Shown in pieces: positions 25,199 through 34,600 of a DNA stretch of 38,619 nucleotides. Location of the stretch: positions 1 to 38,619 of the forward strand of contig CAMCWM010000030.1 of assembly GCA_945882215.1 (NCBI GenBank). Direction: 5' to 3'. The translations under genes and the position numbers were made by a program. Numbering within the stretch: the first letter of the stretch is position 1; every line of letters starts with the position of its first letter. This DNA is from Akkermansia muciniphila (GTDB lineage: Bacteria > Verrucomicrobiota > Verrucomicrobiia > Verrucomicrobiales > Verrucomicrobiaceae). The notes under the pieces are model-generated. The model made no database searches. It saw only the letters and a list, made by a program, of their open reading frames with translations, and was not told where the DNA came from.

Positions 25199-25981
25199 AT
25201 GGAAATGCAGCTCACCTTCCTCGGCACCGGCACGTCCGTCGGCATTCCGGTGATTGGTTGTGACTGCGCGGTGTGCCGCAGCACGGACCCGAAGGACAAG
25301 CGGCTGCGCAGCTCGGTTTACCTCCAGACACCCGAGGCCGCGTGGGTCGTCGATACGGCGCCTGATTTCCGCATGCAGTGCCTGCGCGAAAACATCCGCC
25401 AGCTCGATGCGGCAATCTTCACGCATCCGCACATGGATCATCTCACCGGCTTCGACGATCTGCGGCGGTTCACGGTCGATGCCGATCATTTCATGCCGGT
25501 CTACGGCACGCCGGAATGCCTCGCCGTGCTGGAGCGCATGTTCATCTATGCCTTCAACGGCGAGAACCGCTACCGTGGCTACTTGAAGCCGTTTCCGAAA
25601 CCGATCCACGGCCCGTTTCATATCGGTGAGACCACCATCACTCCCCTGCCCGTCCAGCACGGCAAGGTCGAGACCATTGGCTTTCTCTTCTCACGCGGTG
25701 GCAAAAAACTCTGCGCTTACATCCCGGATTGCAAAACGCTGCTGCCGCAGTCGATCGAAGCATTGCGCGGTGTCGATACGCTCATCATCGATGCCCTGCG
25801 CCACACACCGCATCCCACCCACATGAACTTTGAGGAAACTCTGGCCGTGTGGCGCGAACTCCAGCCGCGCCAGACTTGGTTCACGCATATTCAATGCGAG
25901 ATCATGCACGCGGTCGAAGATCCCAAACTCCCGCCCGGCGTGAACATCGCCTACGACGGACTGAGGCTGGAATGGGCGTGA
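25199..25981 (+). CDS. Metallo-beta-lactamase-fold phosphodiesterase, PhnP-like
   Basis: A 260-residue cytoplasmic metallohydrolase. The ATG at 25199 fits the family start (MEMQLTFLGTGTSVGIPV). A zinc-cluster motif GCDCAVCRS (Cys21, Cys23, Cys26) precedes DKRLRSS, as in PhnP, the phosphoribosyl cyclic phosphate phosphodiesterase. The metal site THPHMDH (His76, His78, Asp80, His81) and the late TWFTHIQCEI follow. No other phn gene is in view, so the physiological substrate may be another cyclic phosphodiester. Length is normal for the family. Confidence 0.87.
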   Translation: MEMQLTFLGTGTSVGIPVIGCDCAVCRSTDPKDKRLRSSVYLQTPEAAWVVDTAPDFRMQCLRENIRQLDAAIFTHPHMDHLTGFDDLRRFTVDADHFMPVYGTPECLAVLERMFIYAFNGENRYRGYLKPFPKPIHGPFHIGETTITPLPVQHGKVETIGFLFSRGGKKLCAYIPDCKTLLPQSIEALRGVDTLIIDALRHTPHPTHMNFEETLAVWRELQPRQTWFTHIQCEIMHAVEDPKLPPGVNIAYDGLRLEWA

Positions 25982-26018
25982 TCTGACCATTTTCATGCAC
26001 CTGAGCTGACGAGGCGAA

Positions 26019-26167
26019 CAATGACGAAACCAGAATGACGAATGACTAAGGAAACCCGAATGACGAAGCCCGAGATCAAAAGCATGGCTGATGTTCGACG
26101 CCCACGTTTCGGCATTGAGTCTTCGTCATTCGTTCGTCATTCATCATTCGTCATTCGTCATTTTTTT
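26019..26167. repeat. ATGACGAA / TTCGTCAT inverted-word repeat overlapping the start of the next gene
   Basis: The left half (26019-26070) repeats AATGACGAA and CGAATGACGAAG; the right half (26118-26167) repeats TTCGTCATT five times with small variants. A perfect 12-base pair of arms is CGAATGACGAAG (26057-26068) and CTTCGTCATTCG (26121-26132) around a 52-base loop. All three candidate start codons of the following gene (26042, 26060, 26084) lie inside it, and its right half encodes part of that gene's N-terminus. Confidence 0.7.
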
Positions 26168-27709
26168 GCCGTCTTCGCACTGATCATTCTGAGCCACTCG
26201 GCACATGCCCAGATCATGGCCGAATGGGACGCCGCCGCTGAAACCGCCGTCGTCTTCAATCCTGACTTCCCCGGCTCCTCCGAACTCGCCAATTATTACG
26301 CGGAGAAACGCCACATCCCCAAAGAGCGCCTCATTGGCCTGCGCTGCTCGCAGGAGGACTCCATGTCACGCGGCGAGTTCGACTCACAACTGCGGCAGCC
26401 TTTGCTCAAGCTTTTCGAATCGAATCACTGGTGGATCGCCGCGCCGCCCGCGCCCGGCAAACCACTCACGGGCGACGGCATCCGCTCTCCCTTGGCCCAG
26501 TCTTCGCGTGTTCGAGTGCTCGTGCTCATGCGCGGCGTGCCATTTCAAATCCGACGCGGTCCGCCCAATCCCAAACAGTCCGAAGAGGACGAGGCCAGCG
26601 TCGATTCCGAACTCACCGTGCTCGGACTCAACCATCCGCCGGCCAAAGGCGGCATGCGCAATCCTTACTTCGACCAGCAGGCGCGCTTCCCGCATTTTCA
26701 AGGCTCCACCGGCCTGCTGATCGTCGGCCGGCTCGACGGCCCCGATGATCCAACCGTGAAACGCATGATCGATGACGCGATCCATGCCGAACAAACCGGC
26801 CTGCTCGGCCGAGCGGTCATCGATCTCGCCCAAAAAGCCGGCGCGTATCAGGAGGGCGAGGGATGGCTTCAGAGCAGCGCCGACTCTTTTCGCCGGGCAG
26901 GCATTCCCGTGTTCATTGACCGCTCCGAGAAGGTGCTGCTCGATGCGTGGCCGCTGCCGGACACGATCCTCTATTTCGGCTGGTACACCGATCACATCAC
27001 CGGCGCGCTGGCCTCGCCCACGTTTCGTTTCAAGCGCGGTGCCATCGCCTGCCACCTGCATTCGTTCAGTGCCAGCATCATCCGTTCTCATGACAAGGCC
27101 TGGGCCGGTCCGCTGCTCTCGAAAGGCGCCGCCGTGACCTTTGGCAATGTGTTTGAGCCTTATCTCTCGCTCACGTTGCACTTCGACATCTTCAACAAGC
27201 GACTCCTCGAAGGCTACACCGTCGGCGAGGCCGCGTGGAATGCCACGCCCGCGCTTTCCTGGATGAACGTGGTGCTCGGTGACCCGCTGTATCGTCCGTT
27301 TGGCAAAGGCACCGGCGCGAAACTCGGCGAGGGAGCAGATCGTGACTACGCTCTCTATCAAGGCATGGTGCAGCGCATGGCGGCGGACACGGACGCCCGC
27401 ATCAAGACCGCCCTCACCGAACTCGCCGAGAAACGTAAAAAACTGCGCCTGCTGGAACTCACCGCGCTGATGTCCGCGCTCCAGTCGAAACATCCTGAGG
27501 CCATCGATCTCCTCGAACACGCCGGATTTGCCACCCGGGACGTCGCCGATCTGCTGCGCCTGCAATTGTACCGTGCCGAGATGCTCCGCCGCGCCGAAAA
27601 AGCCGATGACGCCCGCAGACTGCTGCGTGAAGTGCTCAAAGACGACGCCTACAAGAATCAACCGGCCCTGCCCGCCGCCGAGGCCCTGCTGCAGGACATG
27701 GGCGGGTGA
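26084..27709 (+). CDS. TIGR03790 family exported protein
   Basis: A protein of about 541 residues of the TIGR03790 family, found in planctomycetes, verrucomicrobia and acidobacteria, function unknown. The mature part begins near AQIMAEWDAAAETAVVFNPD; family landmarks are SSELANYYAEKRHIPKERLI, a central LLIVGRLDGPDDPTVKRMID, and YFGWYTDHITGALASPTFRF. The C-terminal 120 residues are helical. The start is uncertain: 26042, 26060 and 26084 are all in frame; I took the last, nearest to the hydrophobic signal core FFAVFALIILSHSAHA. The n-region SSFVRHSSFVIRH is simply translated repeat DNA. Confidence 0.82.
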   Translation: MADVRRPRFGIESSSFVRHSSFVIRHFFAVFALIILSHSAHAQIMAEWDAAAETAVVFNPDFPGSSELANYYAEKRHIPKERLIGLRCSQEDSMSRGEFDSQLRQPLLKLFESNHWWIAAPPAPGKPLTGDGIRSPLAQSSRVRVLVLMRGVPFQIRRGPPNPKQSEEDEASVDSELTVLGLNHPPAKGGMRNPYFDQQARFPHFQGSTGLLIVGRLDGPDDPTVKRMIDDAIHAEQTGLLGRAVIDLAQKAGAYQEGEGWLQSSADSFRRAGIPVFIDRSEKVLLDAWPLPDTILYFGWYTDHITGALASPTFRFKRGAIACHLHSFSASIIRSHDKAWAGPLLSKGAAVTFGNVFEPYLSLTLHFDIFNKRLLEGYTVGEAAWNATPALSWMNVVLGDPLYRPFGKGTGAKLGEGADRDYALYQGMVQRMAADTDARIKTALTELAEKRKKLRLLELTALMSALQSKHPEAIDLLEHAGFATRDVADLLRLQLYRAEMLRRAEKADDARRLLREVLKDDAYKNQPALPAAEALLQDMGG

Positions 27710-27723
27710 CGCGTTGGGTCATT

Positions 27724-28659
27724 TTACGGCACCGGAGCCGTGAGCAGGTAATTCCACACCGGCTCAAACTCTCTCTGTGTCAGCACCGCGCCGTGAATTT
27801 TTTTCATTTCCATGTCAGGGAGCTGCTTGTTCGTCAGCAGCACATGCGCACCGCCGAACGGCGGCTGCGCACCATCCACCAGCGCTTTTTTCGAGTCATC
27901 GAAACCCAGCAGCCGCAGGATTTCCCACTGCTGCTCCGGTGTGCAGGCCCCTTGTTTGTCCTGCGCATGGTTGAAGGCGAAATAGCGCATCAACGGTGTC
28001 TTTTGCGGCGGTCCGTAAAACTTCGCCGGCCCTTGCAGCCTCACGCTGTAGTCCTTCGGCGATCCAAACATGAGCACCCGTGCCACGAGGTGCTGCTTCG
28101 CGATCATCGCCGCATGTCCGCCGCCCTGCGACTGCCCTGAAACGGCGATCTTTGACCACAAAATCGTCTCGCCATCCAAAAACTGGCCCCAGCCCTGCCG
28201 GGGGCGCTTCTTCGCGAGATGCTGGATGACTTTCGTCAGACGGTTGAAGACGGAATCCGTCACCGACACCTGCACATGTGGGGACAAATCCTTGCCGGTG
28301 AGAATTTCCATGCGGAACCTGCCATAAGACGTCGGGTCTTCATCATTGCGACAGACCTGCTGCGCGGCGATGTCGCACGGATACATCAGCGAGACGACAT
28401 GGTAGCCGCAGGCCGCCGCCGTCTGACGAAAGGCGGTCGCACCGCTGCCGCTCTCCGCGTTCGTGCCCGGCAAAAACAGCAGCAGCTCGCCGCGTGGCGT
28501 GGCCGTCGGCTCGATGCATGAATGCGGGCCGTTGAACTGCTGAATGGCCGGGTCCGTCAGACTCGGCAGCACCGCCATCGGCTTGCCTGTGTTCGGCTGC
28601 TGCGCCCAGGCAGCCTGCGTGATCAATACCAGCGTGACAAGAACTATCCGTGCGTTCAT
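27724..28659 (-). CDS. Secreted alpha/beta hydrolase (BPSS1187-like)
   Basis: A 311-residue exported hydrolase. The start at 28659 gives a signal peptide MNARIVLVTLVLITQAAWAQ; ten more in-frame residues upstream lack signal character. It shows GELLLFLPGTNAES as the oxyanion strand, YHVVSLMYPCDIAAQQVC, and the nucleophile elbow GQSQGGGH. This pattern recalls the family named after Burkholderia BPSS1187 (from memory). Cysteines near C-IEP, YPC and VC may form disulfides. A candidate promoter lies six bases upstream of the start. It is convergent with the TIGR03790 gene (14 bases apart). The substrate is unknown. Confidence 0.8.
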   Translation of the reverse strand: MNARIVLVTLVLITQAAWAQQPNTGKPMAVLPSLTDPAIQQFNGPHSCIEPTATPRGELLLFLPGTNAESGSGATAFRQTAAACGYHVVSLMYPCDIAAQQVCRNDEDPTSYGRFRMEILTGKDLSPHVQVSVTDSVFNRLTKVIQHLAKKRPRQGWGQFLDGETILWSKIAVSGQSQGGGHAAMIAKQHLVARVLMFGSPKDYSVRLQGPAKFYGPPQKTPLMRYFAFNHAQDKQGACTPEQQWEILRLLGFDDSKKALVDGAQPPFGGAHVLLTNKQLPDMEMKKIHGAVLTQREFEPVWNYLLTAPVP

Positions 28660-28665
28660 GCGGCC

Positions 28666-28694
28666 ATTCCAGCAAGCTCCCGCCACCAAGTCAA
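28666..28694 (-). promoter_or_regulatory. Candidate sigma70-type promoter for the secreted hydrolase
   Basis: On the minus strand TTGACT (28694-28689) and TGGAAT (28671-28666) are separated by 17 bases. The -10 box ends six bases before the ATG at 28659, so the transcript would be almost leaderless. Matches to consensus are 5/6 and 4/6. Confidence 0.35.
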
Positions 28695-28795
28695 TGCCAC
28701 CCGTTCAAAATGGCGAGTATCCTAAAATGGCAGTTCATGCTAAAAGCCAGGCGACATCACCCGTTTGATCGGAGCTGCCAAATCACACCACCACC

Positions 28796-30211
28796 ATGAA
28801 GAACACCACGTTTGTATTGTTTTCCCTCTGCCTTGCTCTGTCCGTGCAGGCCGAAATCCGCATCTGGAAGGACGCTTCAGGCGCCCATGAGATCAAAGCC
28901 GAGCTCGTCGGCGTGCAGGCAGGCAAGGTCACGCTGAAGCGCGAGAACGGCACCACCATCACCCTGCCCATCACCAACCTCAGCAAAGCCGATCAAGCGC
29001 TGCTCGGTGGTGGATCAGGCGGCAGCGGTGCTGCCGCAGGTGAGTGGCCGCAGTGGCGCGGCCCGAATCGCGATGATGTCTCGAAGGAGACAGGCTTGCT
29101 TAAAAAATGGCCCTCTGAAGGTCCGAAGCGCGCGTGGGTGAGCGAGGAAGCCGGTCTCGGTTATTCAGGCTTCGCCATCGCGGGTGGCAAACTTTACACC
29201 ATGGGCCTTTTCGACGCCGAGGAGAAGGTCGTCTGCCTCGACACCGCCACCGGCAAGAAACTGTGGGACTCGTTTGTTGGCGCCATTTACCAAAACCAGT
29301 GGGGTAACGGCCCACGCTGCACGCCGACTGTGACAGGCGGCAAGGTGTATGCCATCGGCGGCAACGGCGACCTCGTGTGTCTCGACGCCGCCACGGGGAA
29401 ACAGGACTGGACAAAAAGCCTCACGAAGGATCTCGGCGGCGAGCTGCAAAAATGGGGCTACACGGAGTCTCCGCTGGTGGACGGTGAGCTTGTCATCGTC
29501 ACGCCCGGCGGGCCGAAGGGTGCCATCGCCGCGCTGAGCACGAAGACCGGCAAGGTCGAGTGGCAGACCAACGACGTGACAGAGAACGCCCAGTACTCCT
29601 CCATCATCCCCATCGACCACAACGGCCAGCGCCAGTATGTTCAACTCTTGATGAAGACCATTCTGGGTGTTTCCAAGGACGGCAAAGTGCTGTGGAAAAG
29701 TGATTTCCCAGGCGAGGTGGCGGTCATTCCGACACCGATCTATAATGGGGGGCAGATCTATGTCGCCGCCGGTTACGGCGTCGGCTGCAAGGCGGTGAAA
29801 CTCGGCTCCGGCAGCGTGGAGGAGGTTTACTCCAACAAGAACATGATCAATCACCACGGCGGTGTCATCCTGATCGACGGTCTGCTTTATGGCTTCTGCG
29901 AAGGTCGCCCAGGTAACTGGACCTGCCAGGATTTCAAGACCGGCGAGGTCGTGTGGCAAGATCCGGGCATCGGCAAAGGTGCTGTGGCTTATGCCGATGG
30001 CATGCTCTACTGCCAGGCTGAAAAAGATGGCACCATCGCCCTGGTGGAGGCCTCCAAGAAAGGCTGGAACATGGTCAGCAGCTTCAAGCTCGAAGCCCAG
30101 ACTTCCCAGCGCGCCAAAGACGGCCGCATCTGGACGCATCCCGTCGTGGTCGGCGGCAAGCTCTACCTGCGCGACCAGGAGTTCATCTCCTGCTACGACG
30201 TGAAGGGCTGA
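28796..30211 (+). CDS. Secreted SHD1-PQQ beta-propeller protein
   Basis: A 471-residue exported protein. Signal peptide MKNTTFVLFSLCLALSVQA is followed by an SHD1 (SLA1 homology 1) domain at about 20-70 (RIWKDASGAHEIKAELVGVQ, TTITLPITNLSKADQALL), a Gly/Ser linker, and a PQQ-type propeller from residue 82 (GEWPQWRGPNRDDV) to the end, with repeated DTATGK-like blade motifs. The propeller is closely related to the C-terminal domain of the kinase at 31671 (roughly 70% identity by eye), and a 3' fragment of a third copy remains at 31354-31443. Such proteins are annotated as outer membrane assembly BamB-like or PQQ enzymes; no quinone-binding or catalytic residue is evident. Confidence 0.9.
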   Translation: MKNTTFVLFSLCLALSVQAEIRIWKDASGAHEIKAELVGVQAGKVTLKRENGTTITLPITNLSKADQALLGGGSGGSGAAAGEWPQWRGPNRDDVSKETGLLKKWPSEGPKRAWVSEEAGLGYSGFAIAGGKLYTMGLFDAEEKVVCLDTATGKKLWDSFVGAIYQNQWGNGPRCTPTVTGGKVYAIGGNGDLVCLDAATGKQDWTKSLTKDLGGELQKWGYTESPLVDGELVIVTPGGPKGAIAALSTKTGKVEWQTNDVTENAQYSSIIPIDHNGQRQYVQLLMKTILGVSKDGKVLWKSDFPGEVAVIPTPIYNGGQIYVAAGYGVGCKAVKLGSGSVEEVYSNKNMINHHGGVILIDGLLYGFCEGRPGNWTCQDFKTGEVVWQDPGIGKGAVAYADGMLYCQAEKDGTIALVEASKKGWNMVSSFKLEAQTSQRAKDGRIWTHPVVVGGKLYLRDQEFISCYDVKG

Positions 30212-30309
30212 GGATTCCATGTTCCCGCATTTCGGAGGCAGGTCCGCAAGGCACCTCGAATGCAGGGAACTCTCGAAAGACGGCTTCCACTTTCACCAAC
30301 TTCATCATC

Positions 30310-31293
30310 ATGATGCACCGTATCCCAATACGCATGTGCTTGTTGAGTCTGCTGGTGACCTCGAACTTTGTGTTCGCCCAAGTGGAAGTCGTTGTAGAGA
30401 CGAACAGGCCATTTCATCTGCTGACAGAATACTTCAGGAGGAGCGCTGACGTTTTGAAGTCGGAATTTGAGGCCAACGTGGTGTCGGCATTGAGTTCTCG
30501 GCTCACAGGGAACGAGGCCCCGCGTTACAGTCTCAGTCCTGCATTCCAACGCGGTGCCCAAAAGACTTCGCTTTTTCTGAAAACGGGAAACACAACAAGC
30601 TCACCGTTTAGATTGGTCTATCGCGAGGACGTGAAAATCGCCCGAGTGGGGTCAGACAAAGATCGAAGTCGCGGCACGATTACTGAAACAGGGCCTTTCG
30701 GCACCAGCTTTAAAGGCGGCACCGAAACAACTTCTGAAATTAACTTTCATGTGCGTGGCCGGATCGTCTTCAGTCTGTACAAGTTCAGTGGGGCAGGTTA
30801 TCAGATCATCAAAACTTGGGAAGGCCTGGCTGAAGATCAAACCACGTTCAAAATGTCAGCGGCCCGGGAGGTTAAAAAGCCATCGGGCCAGGTTGGAGTC
30901 GCTTTTCAGACTGGCGTCAATGAAGGCAGACTACTGTGGCCGTTGCCTCTCGATGGCATCTTTTGGAAAGGGCTTGTTGAAATTAAACCCGAGACAGGAA
31001 AGTGGGATGCAGCGAAGAAGAGCGCCACTCACACCCTTCAGGTCAAAAACTTATCTCCTTGGCCGCTGGCAGGTCTTCAAACAGAGCTTCGATGGAATCA
31101 GAGGCAACGAAACACCTATGCAAGCAATGCCTACGGCAGTTCAACCGTCCTCAGCGAAAACATCCGAATAGCCCCAAACACGTCTCTCGCGCTCCCAGCC
31201 GAGTGCAAATCCAGGGAGGACGTGGAAGTCGTGGGGTTCACCAAGCTCGAGGTGCGGACTGCAATCTGCCTTTTTGACATTGGCATGCCATGA
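30310..31293 (+). CDS. Unrecognised exported protein with lower GC content
   Basis: A 327-residue protein of no family I recognise. It starts with MMHRIPIRMCLLSLLVTSNF and FVFAQ, a convincing signal peptide, and has no later membrane helix or catalytic motif. A predicted beta-rich middle (GTITETGPFGTSFKGGTETT, INFHVRGRIVFSLYKF) and a C-terminal part with HTLQVKNLSPWPLAGLQTEL, resembling an immunoglobulin-like or CARDB-like strand pattern, are all that can be said. Codons end in A/T more often than in neighbouring genes, which suggests different ancestry. It lies exactly between the 3' end of the PQQ gene and a decayed duplicate of that 3' end. A hairpin follows its stop by one base. Confidence 0.65.
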   Translation: MMHRIPIRMCLLSLLVTSNFVFAQVEVVVETNRPFHLLTEYFRRSADVLKSEFEANVVSALSSRLTGNEAPRYSLSPAFQRGAQKTSLFLKTGNTTSSPFRLVYREDVKIARVGSDKDRSRGTITETGPFGTSFKGGTETTSEINFHVRGRIVFSLYKFSGAGYQIIKTWEGLAEDQTTFKMSAAREVKKPSGQVGVAFQTGVNEGRLLWPLPLDGIFWKGLVEIKPETGKWDAAKKSATHTLQVKNLSPWPLAGLQTELRWNQRQRNTYASNAYGSSTVLSENIRIAPNTSLALPAECKSREDVEVVGFTKLEVRTAICLFDIGMP

Positions 31294-31317
31294 GCAAGAG
31301 GAGTTAGTGCCTCTTGC
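31294..31317 (+). terminator. Hairpin immediately after the unrecognised gene
   Basis: GCAAGAGG (31294-31301) and CCTCTTGC (31310-31317) form a perfect 8-base stem with an 8-base loop. It is followed by AAAA, not a T tract, so it is a weak terminator or an RNA-stabilising hairpin. A second stem (CGGGCCA 31333-31339 with TGGCCCG 31344-31350) lies just downstream. Confidence 0.45.
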
Positions 31318-31332
31318 AAAACCTCAGGTACT

Positions 31333-31350
31333 CGGGCCATTCTTGGCCCG
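31333..31350 (+). terminator. Second small hairpin downstream of the unrecognised gene
   Basis: CGGGCCA and TGGCCCG enclose a TTCT loop. Outer CCTCA and TGAGG could extend the stem. There is no T tract after it. Confidence 0.35.
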
Positions 31351-31353
31351 TGA

Positions 31354-31443
31354 GGAGGCCTGGGGGCAGGATCCGGGCATCGGCAAAGGCGCGGTGACCT
31401 GCGCGACCCGGAGTTCATCTCCTGCTACGACGTGAAGGGCTGA
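31354..31443 (+). pseudogene. Decayed 3' fragment of a PQQ-propeller gene
   Basis: The stretch reads as the last part of the PQQ genes on either side: GGATCCGGGCATCGGCAAAG corresponds to the QDPGIGK block, and GAGTTCATCTCCTGCTACGA to the C-terminal FISCYDVKG. The roughly 190 bases between these blocks in the intact genes are missing. The junction is at CCTGCGCG, which occurs at both sites in the intact genes (in GTAGCCTGCGCGGAT and TACCTGCGCGACC), and it shifts the frame. No start codon or longer frame remains, so this is not a working gene. Confidence 0.85.
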
Positions 31444-31469
31444 GGATTCCATGCTCCCACATTTCAGAA

Positions 31470-31501
31470 GCAGGGCCGCGAGGCTCTGCCTCTTTTTTCT
31501 T
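31470..31501 (+). terminator. Intrinsic terminator after the PQQ relic
   Basis: GCAGGGCC (31470-31477) pairs with GGCTCTGC (31482-31489) through one G-T wobble around a GCGA loop, followed by CTCTTTTTTCTT. This is the clearest rho-independent terminator in the window. The same DNA with two changes is coding at 35623-35652. Confidence 0.7.
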
Positions 31502-31550
31502 CCCGGCAACCACTTGACCTGCTTTCATCTGGCCAAGTTGGATGGGCCTA

Positions 31551-31590
31551 CGGAATACTCGGAAGCCTGAATCTTGAGGCTTGGATTCCG
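31551..31590 (+). promoter_or_regulatory. Two-part hairpin upstream of the kinase gene
   Basis: CGGAAT (31551-31556) pairs with ATTCCG (31585-31590), and inside it AAGCCT (31563-31568) pairs with AGGCTT (31577-31582). It ends 80 bases before the kinase ATG. Its role is unknown: leader structure or operator. Apart from this, the hairpins and the relic, the 377-base gap 31294-31670 shows nothing recognisable. Confidence 0.4.
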
Positions 31591-31670
31591 TGTGTTCCGC
31601 AGGCCCTCCCAATTTTTTCATCTTCCCTGTAACCGCCCCCTCTGCTTTCATTAGTTCCAGGTAGAACATC

Positions 31671-34600
31671 ATGAACGCAGAACCTTCTACTCCCGAAAAC
31701 GATGCCCAACTCAGCGGCCTGGGCCGGGCGCTGCTGGAAACCGGAGGCAGCAAGCCTTCTTCCGGCCCCTGGGTGCCACCGACCGCTGAAGAACTCGGCA
31801 AGCTGCTCCTTGACTACGAGATCGTGAAGATGCTGGGCCGCGGCGGCATGGGCGCGGTTTACATGGGGCGACAAAAGTCCCTCGACCGCCCCGTCGCCAT
31901 CAAGATTCTCTCCACCGTGCTGGAGGATGCCGACTCCAGCTTCGCCGAACGCTTCAAAAACGAGGCGCGGGCGATGGGCAAGCTGAACCATCCCGGCATC
32001 GTCGGCGTGTATGACTTTGGCGAGACTGCGGACGGCTTGCTCTACATCGTCATGGAGTTCGTTGAAGGCACCGATGTGGCGCGGATGATCGCCAAGGAGG
32101 GCCGTCTGCACACGGATCATGCGATGGCGATCACCGCGCATGTGTGCGATGCCCTTGGCTACGCGCACGAGCGCGGCATCATCCACCGGGACATCAAGCC
32201 GGCGAACATCATGGTGGGCTACGACGGCGTGGTGAAGGTGGCCGACTTCGGCCTGGCGAAGATGACGCACAGCAACGCTTCCGGCCTCACCCAAAGCGGC
32301 ATGGCGATGGGGACGCTGCACTACATGGCACCCGAGGCGCTGATGCTCGGCAGCTCTGTGGATCATCGCGCCGACATCTACGCGGTGGGCGTGATGCTCT
32401 ACCAGATGCTCACCGGCAAGATCCCGCAGGGCATGTTCAAGCTGCCCAGCCTGCAAATCGCCGGCCTCGATCCGCGCTACGACGGCATCATCACGAAGGC
32501 CATCATGGAGGACCGCGAGGCGCGGTATCAAAAAGTCGGCGAAATGCGCCATGACCTTGACGGCATCCTTACGCAGCCGGTGGCGAAGGTGGAGCCTGAA
32601 GTTTCCCAAGCTCCCGCCGCTTTGCCCACCCAAGCACGGCCACAGCGCCCTGGCGGCCAGCCGTATCGTCCGCAGCAGCCAGTCATGCAGCCTGCGGAAA
32701 AAAAGTCGGGCGGCTGGCTGATCTGGGCCGTGTTGGGCGTGATTACACTCGGCGGGGGCTATGTGTGGATGAACCTCAACAGCCCGGCTCAACAAACATC
32801 GGCCAGTGAACCCCCAGCGCCCGCTCCGACGCAAGCACCCACATCCGCACCGGTCGTTTCGACCGTGACGATTCCCTCCACGCCAGCCAGCACACCTCCC
32901 GCCACACCGACAGTTATTCCAACTTCACCCAAAGCAGCGGTGGTGCGCAAACCCTGGCCCGCCGGGTCGAATTTCCGCAGTGCGGGACGCTTTCGCGCGT
33001 GGTCATCCGTCACGAATGACTCGAAGCTGGATCTGACCAAACTCCAGGGCGTGGACGATGCGGTGCAGGTCTATGTGAACTCCAACGGCTGGCTCGTCCT
33101 GCGCCGGACGGGAGATGTGATCAGCAACCTCAACGGTGCGGACGGGCTGAAGGACATCAAGCGCGTCTGCCGTGGCAACGCAGATGACTTTGCTCTCATC
33201 AACCGCGCAGGAGGCGTGATCCCTTTTCCTCAGCGCACCGACCCCGCCAACCGGATTCCTGACGGACTGGGACCGGTCAAGGATGTCTATATTTCCAGTT
33301 TCCGCCAGGTCGCCATCCTCGAAGACGGCAGCCTCGTGGCCTGGGGAACCGCCCATGACGGCATCGACACCCCGGGCAACGGAGAGTGGAAAGACAAACC
33401 CGTCCTGCCGCCTGGACGAAAGACAGTCGCAATGTCGAACACAACTGCGGCGATGGGATTGAGAACGGATGATGGGAAAATACTGCGTTGGGGCGACAAC
33501 GGCGGATTCGGCAGATCCCAGGGCAAATTCGACGCGGACCCCGGAACCCCGTTTCTCATGAACGGCATGGCGCTCTATGCCGTCCCGAAGACAGACGGCC
33601 CCATCCTCGTCGCAAACTGGCGGGGCAACGATCCTGCCACTCCCTTTGCCGACGACATTCGCGGGCGTGATTTCATCCCGGCAAACATTGGAGGAAAACA
33701 CATCGTCCTGCTTGATCTCGACGGGCGGCTCGTGCTCGATCCGATGTGTCCGGACCGCAGTATCACGGCCGCGCTGGATTTCGTCACTCTCGCCGAGCGT
33801 GACTTGGTCTCAGTGCATTTCTCGGACAAGAGCCAGCCCGCCACTCGCTTCCTCTGGTTCGACAAGGCGTCGTCTTCGAGTCCCACTCCGTCTGTCGGCG
33901 CCATCTCCCCGACTTCAGGTTCTCTGCTGGCGATCCCCGACTTCCGCACCCGAGTCGCCAACTATCAAAAGGCCCGCCATACACAACTCGCCGAACTCAC
34001 GACAAAATACCGCTCTGCGTTGACCGCTGAGAAAGACGCAGCCACAAAGACCGGCATCCTGGCCGCTGTGACCGCCGCAGATGCCGCCATCGCCAACGCA
34101 GCCTCCTTCGCCCAGGTCATCGAGCAGAACCTCACCGCCACCGATGTCAAACCGCTGCCCGCGCTCGCCACCGTGGCCGATCCGGCCCCGCCGCGCCTCA
34201 TAGAGCTGCGCGACATCTTTGTGCGCGAGGTTGAGAAGATCGAAACCACCTTCGTTGCCAGCCTGGATCAGTCTCTCGCCACCGTGCAAACATCGCTGAC
34301 AACAGCGATGAGCCTTGACGCTGCCAAGGGGGTGGAAAGCCACCGCCAGCAGATCAAAGCCGCCTTTTCGACCGCAAACACAAGGCAGACGTCCACTGTT
34401 GAAGTGGCCGCCCCGCGCCCAGCAGCCGCAGGTGACTGGCCACAGTGGCGCGGCCCGAACCGCGATGACGTCTCCACGGAAACCGGCCTGCTTAAACAAT
34501 GGCCCGCAGCCGGCCCCAAACGCTTGTGGGTGAACTCCGGTGCAGGCCTCGGCTATTCCGGCTTTGCCATCGTCGGGAACAAACTTTACACCATGGGCCT

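Noticed and set aside
24233..25660. 475-residue version of the membrane protein
   Set aside because: The extra upstream part overlaps the PhnP-like gene on the opposite strand and looks like its antisense; the start near 25045 gives a sensible membrane protein.
26019..26167. CRISPR-like or tandem array because of repeated TCGTCATTCG words
   Set aside because: The units are 7-9 bases, have no spacers of uniform size, and occur as inverted halves.
30252..31353. Insertion sequence carrying the unrecognised gene
   Set aside because: There is no transposase, no terminal inverted repeats and no short target duplication; recombination at duplicated PQQ ends explains the flanks better.
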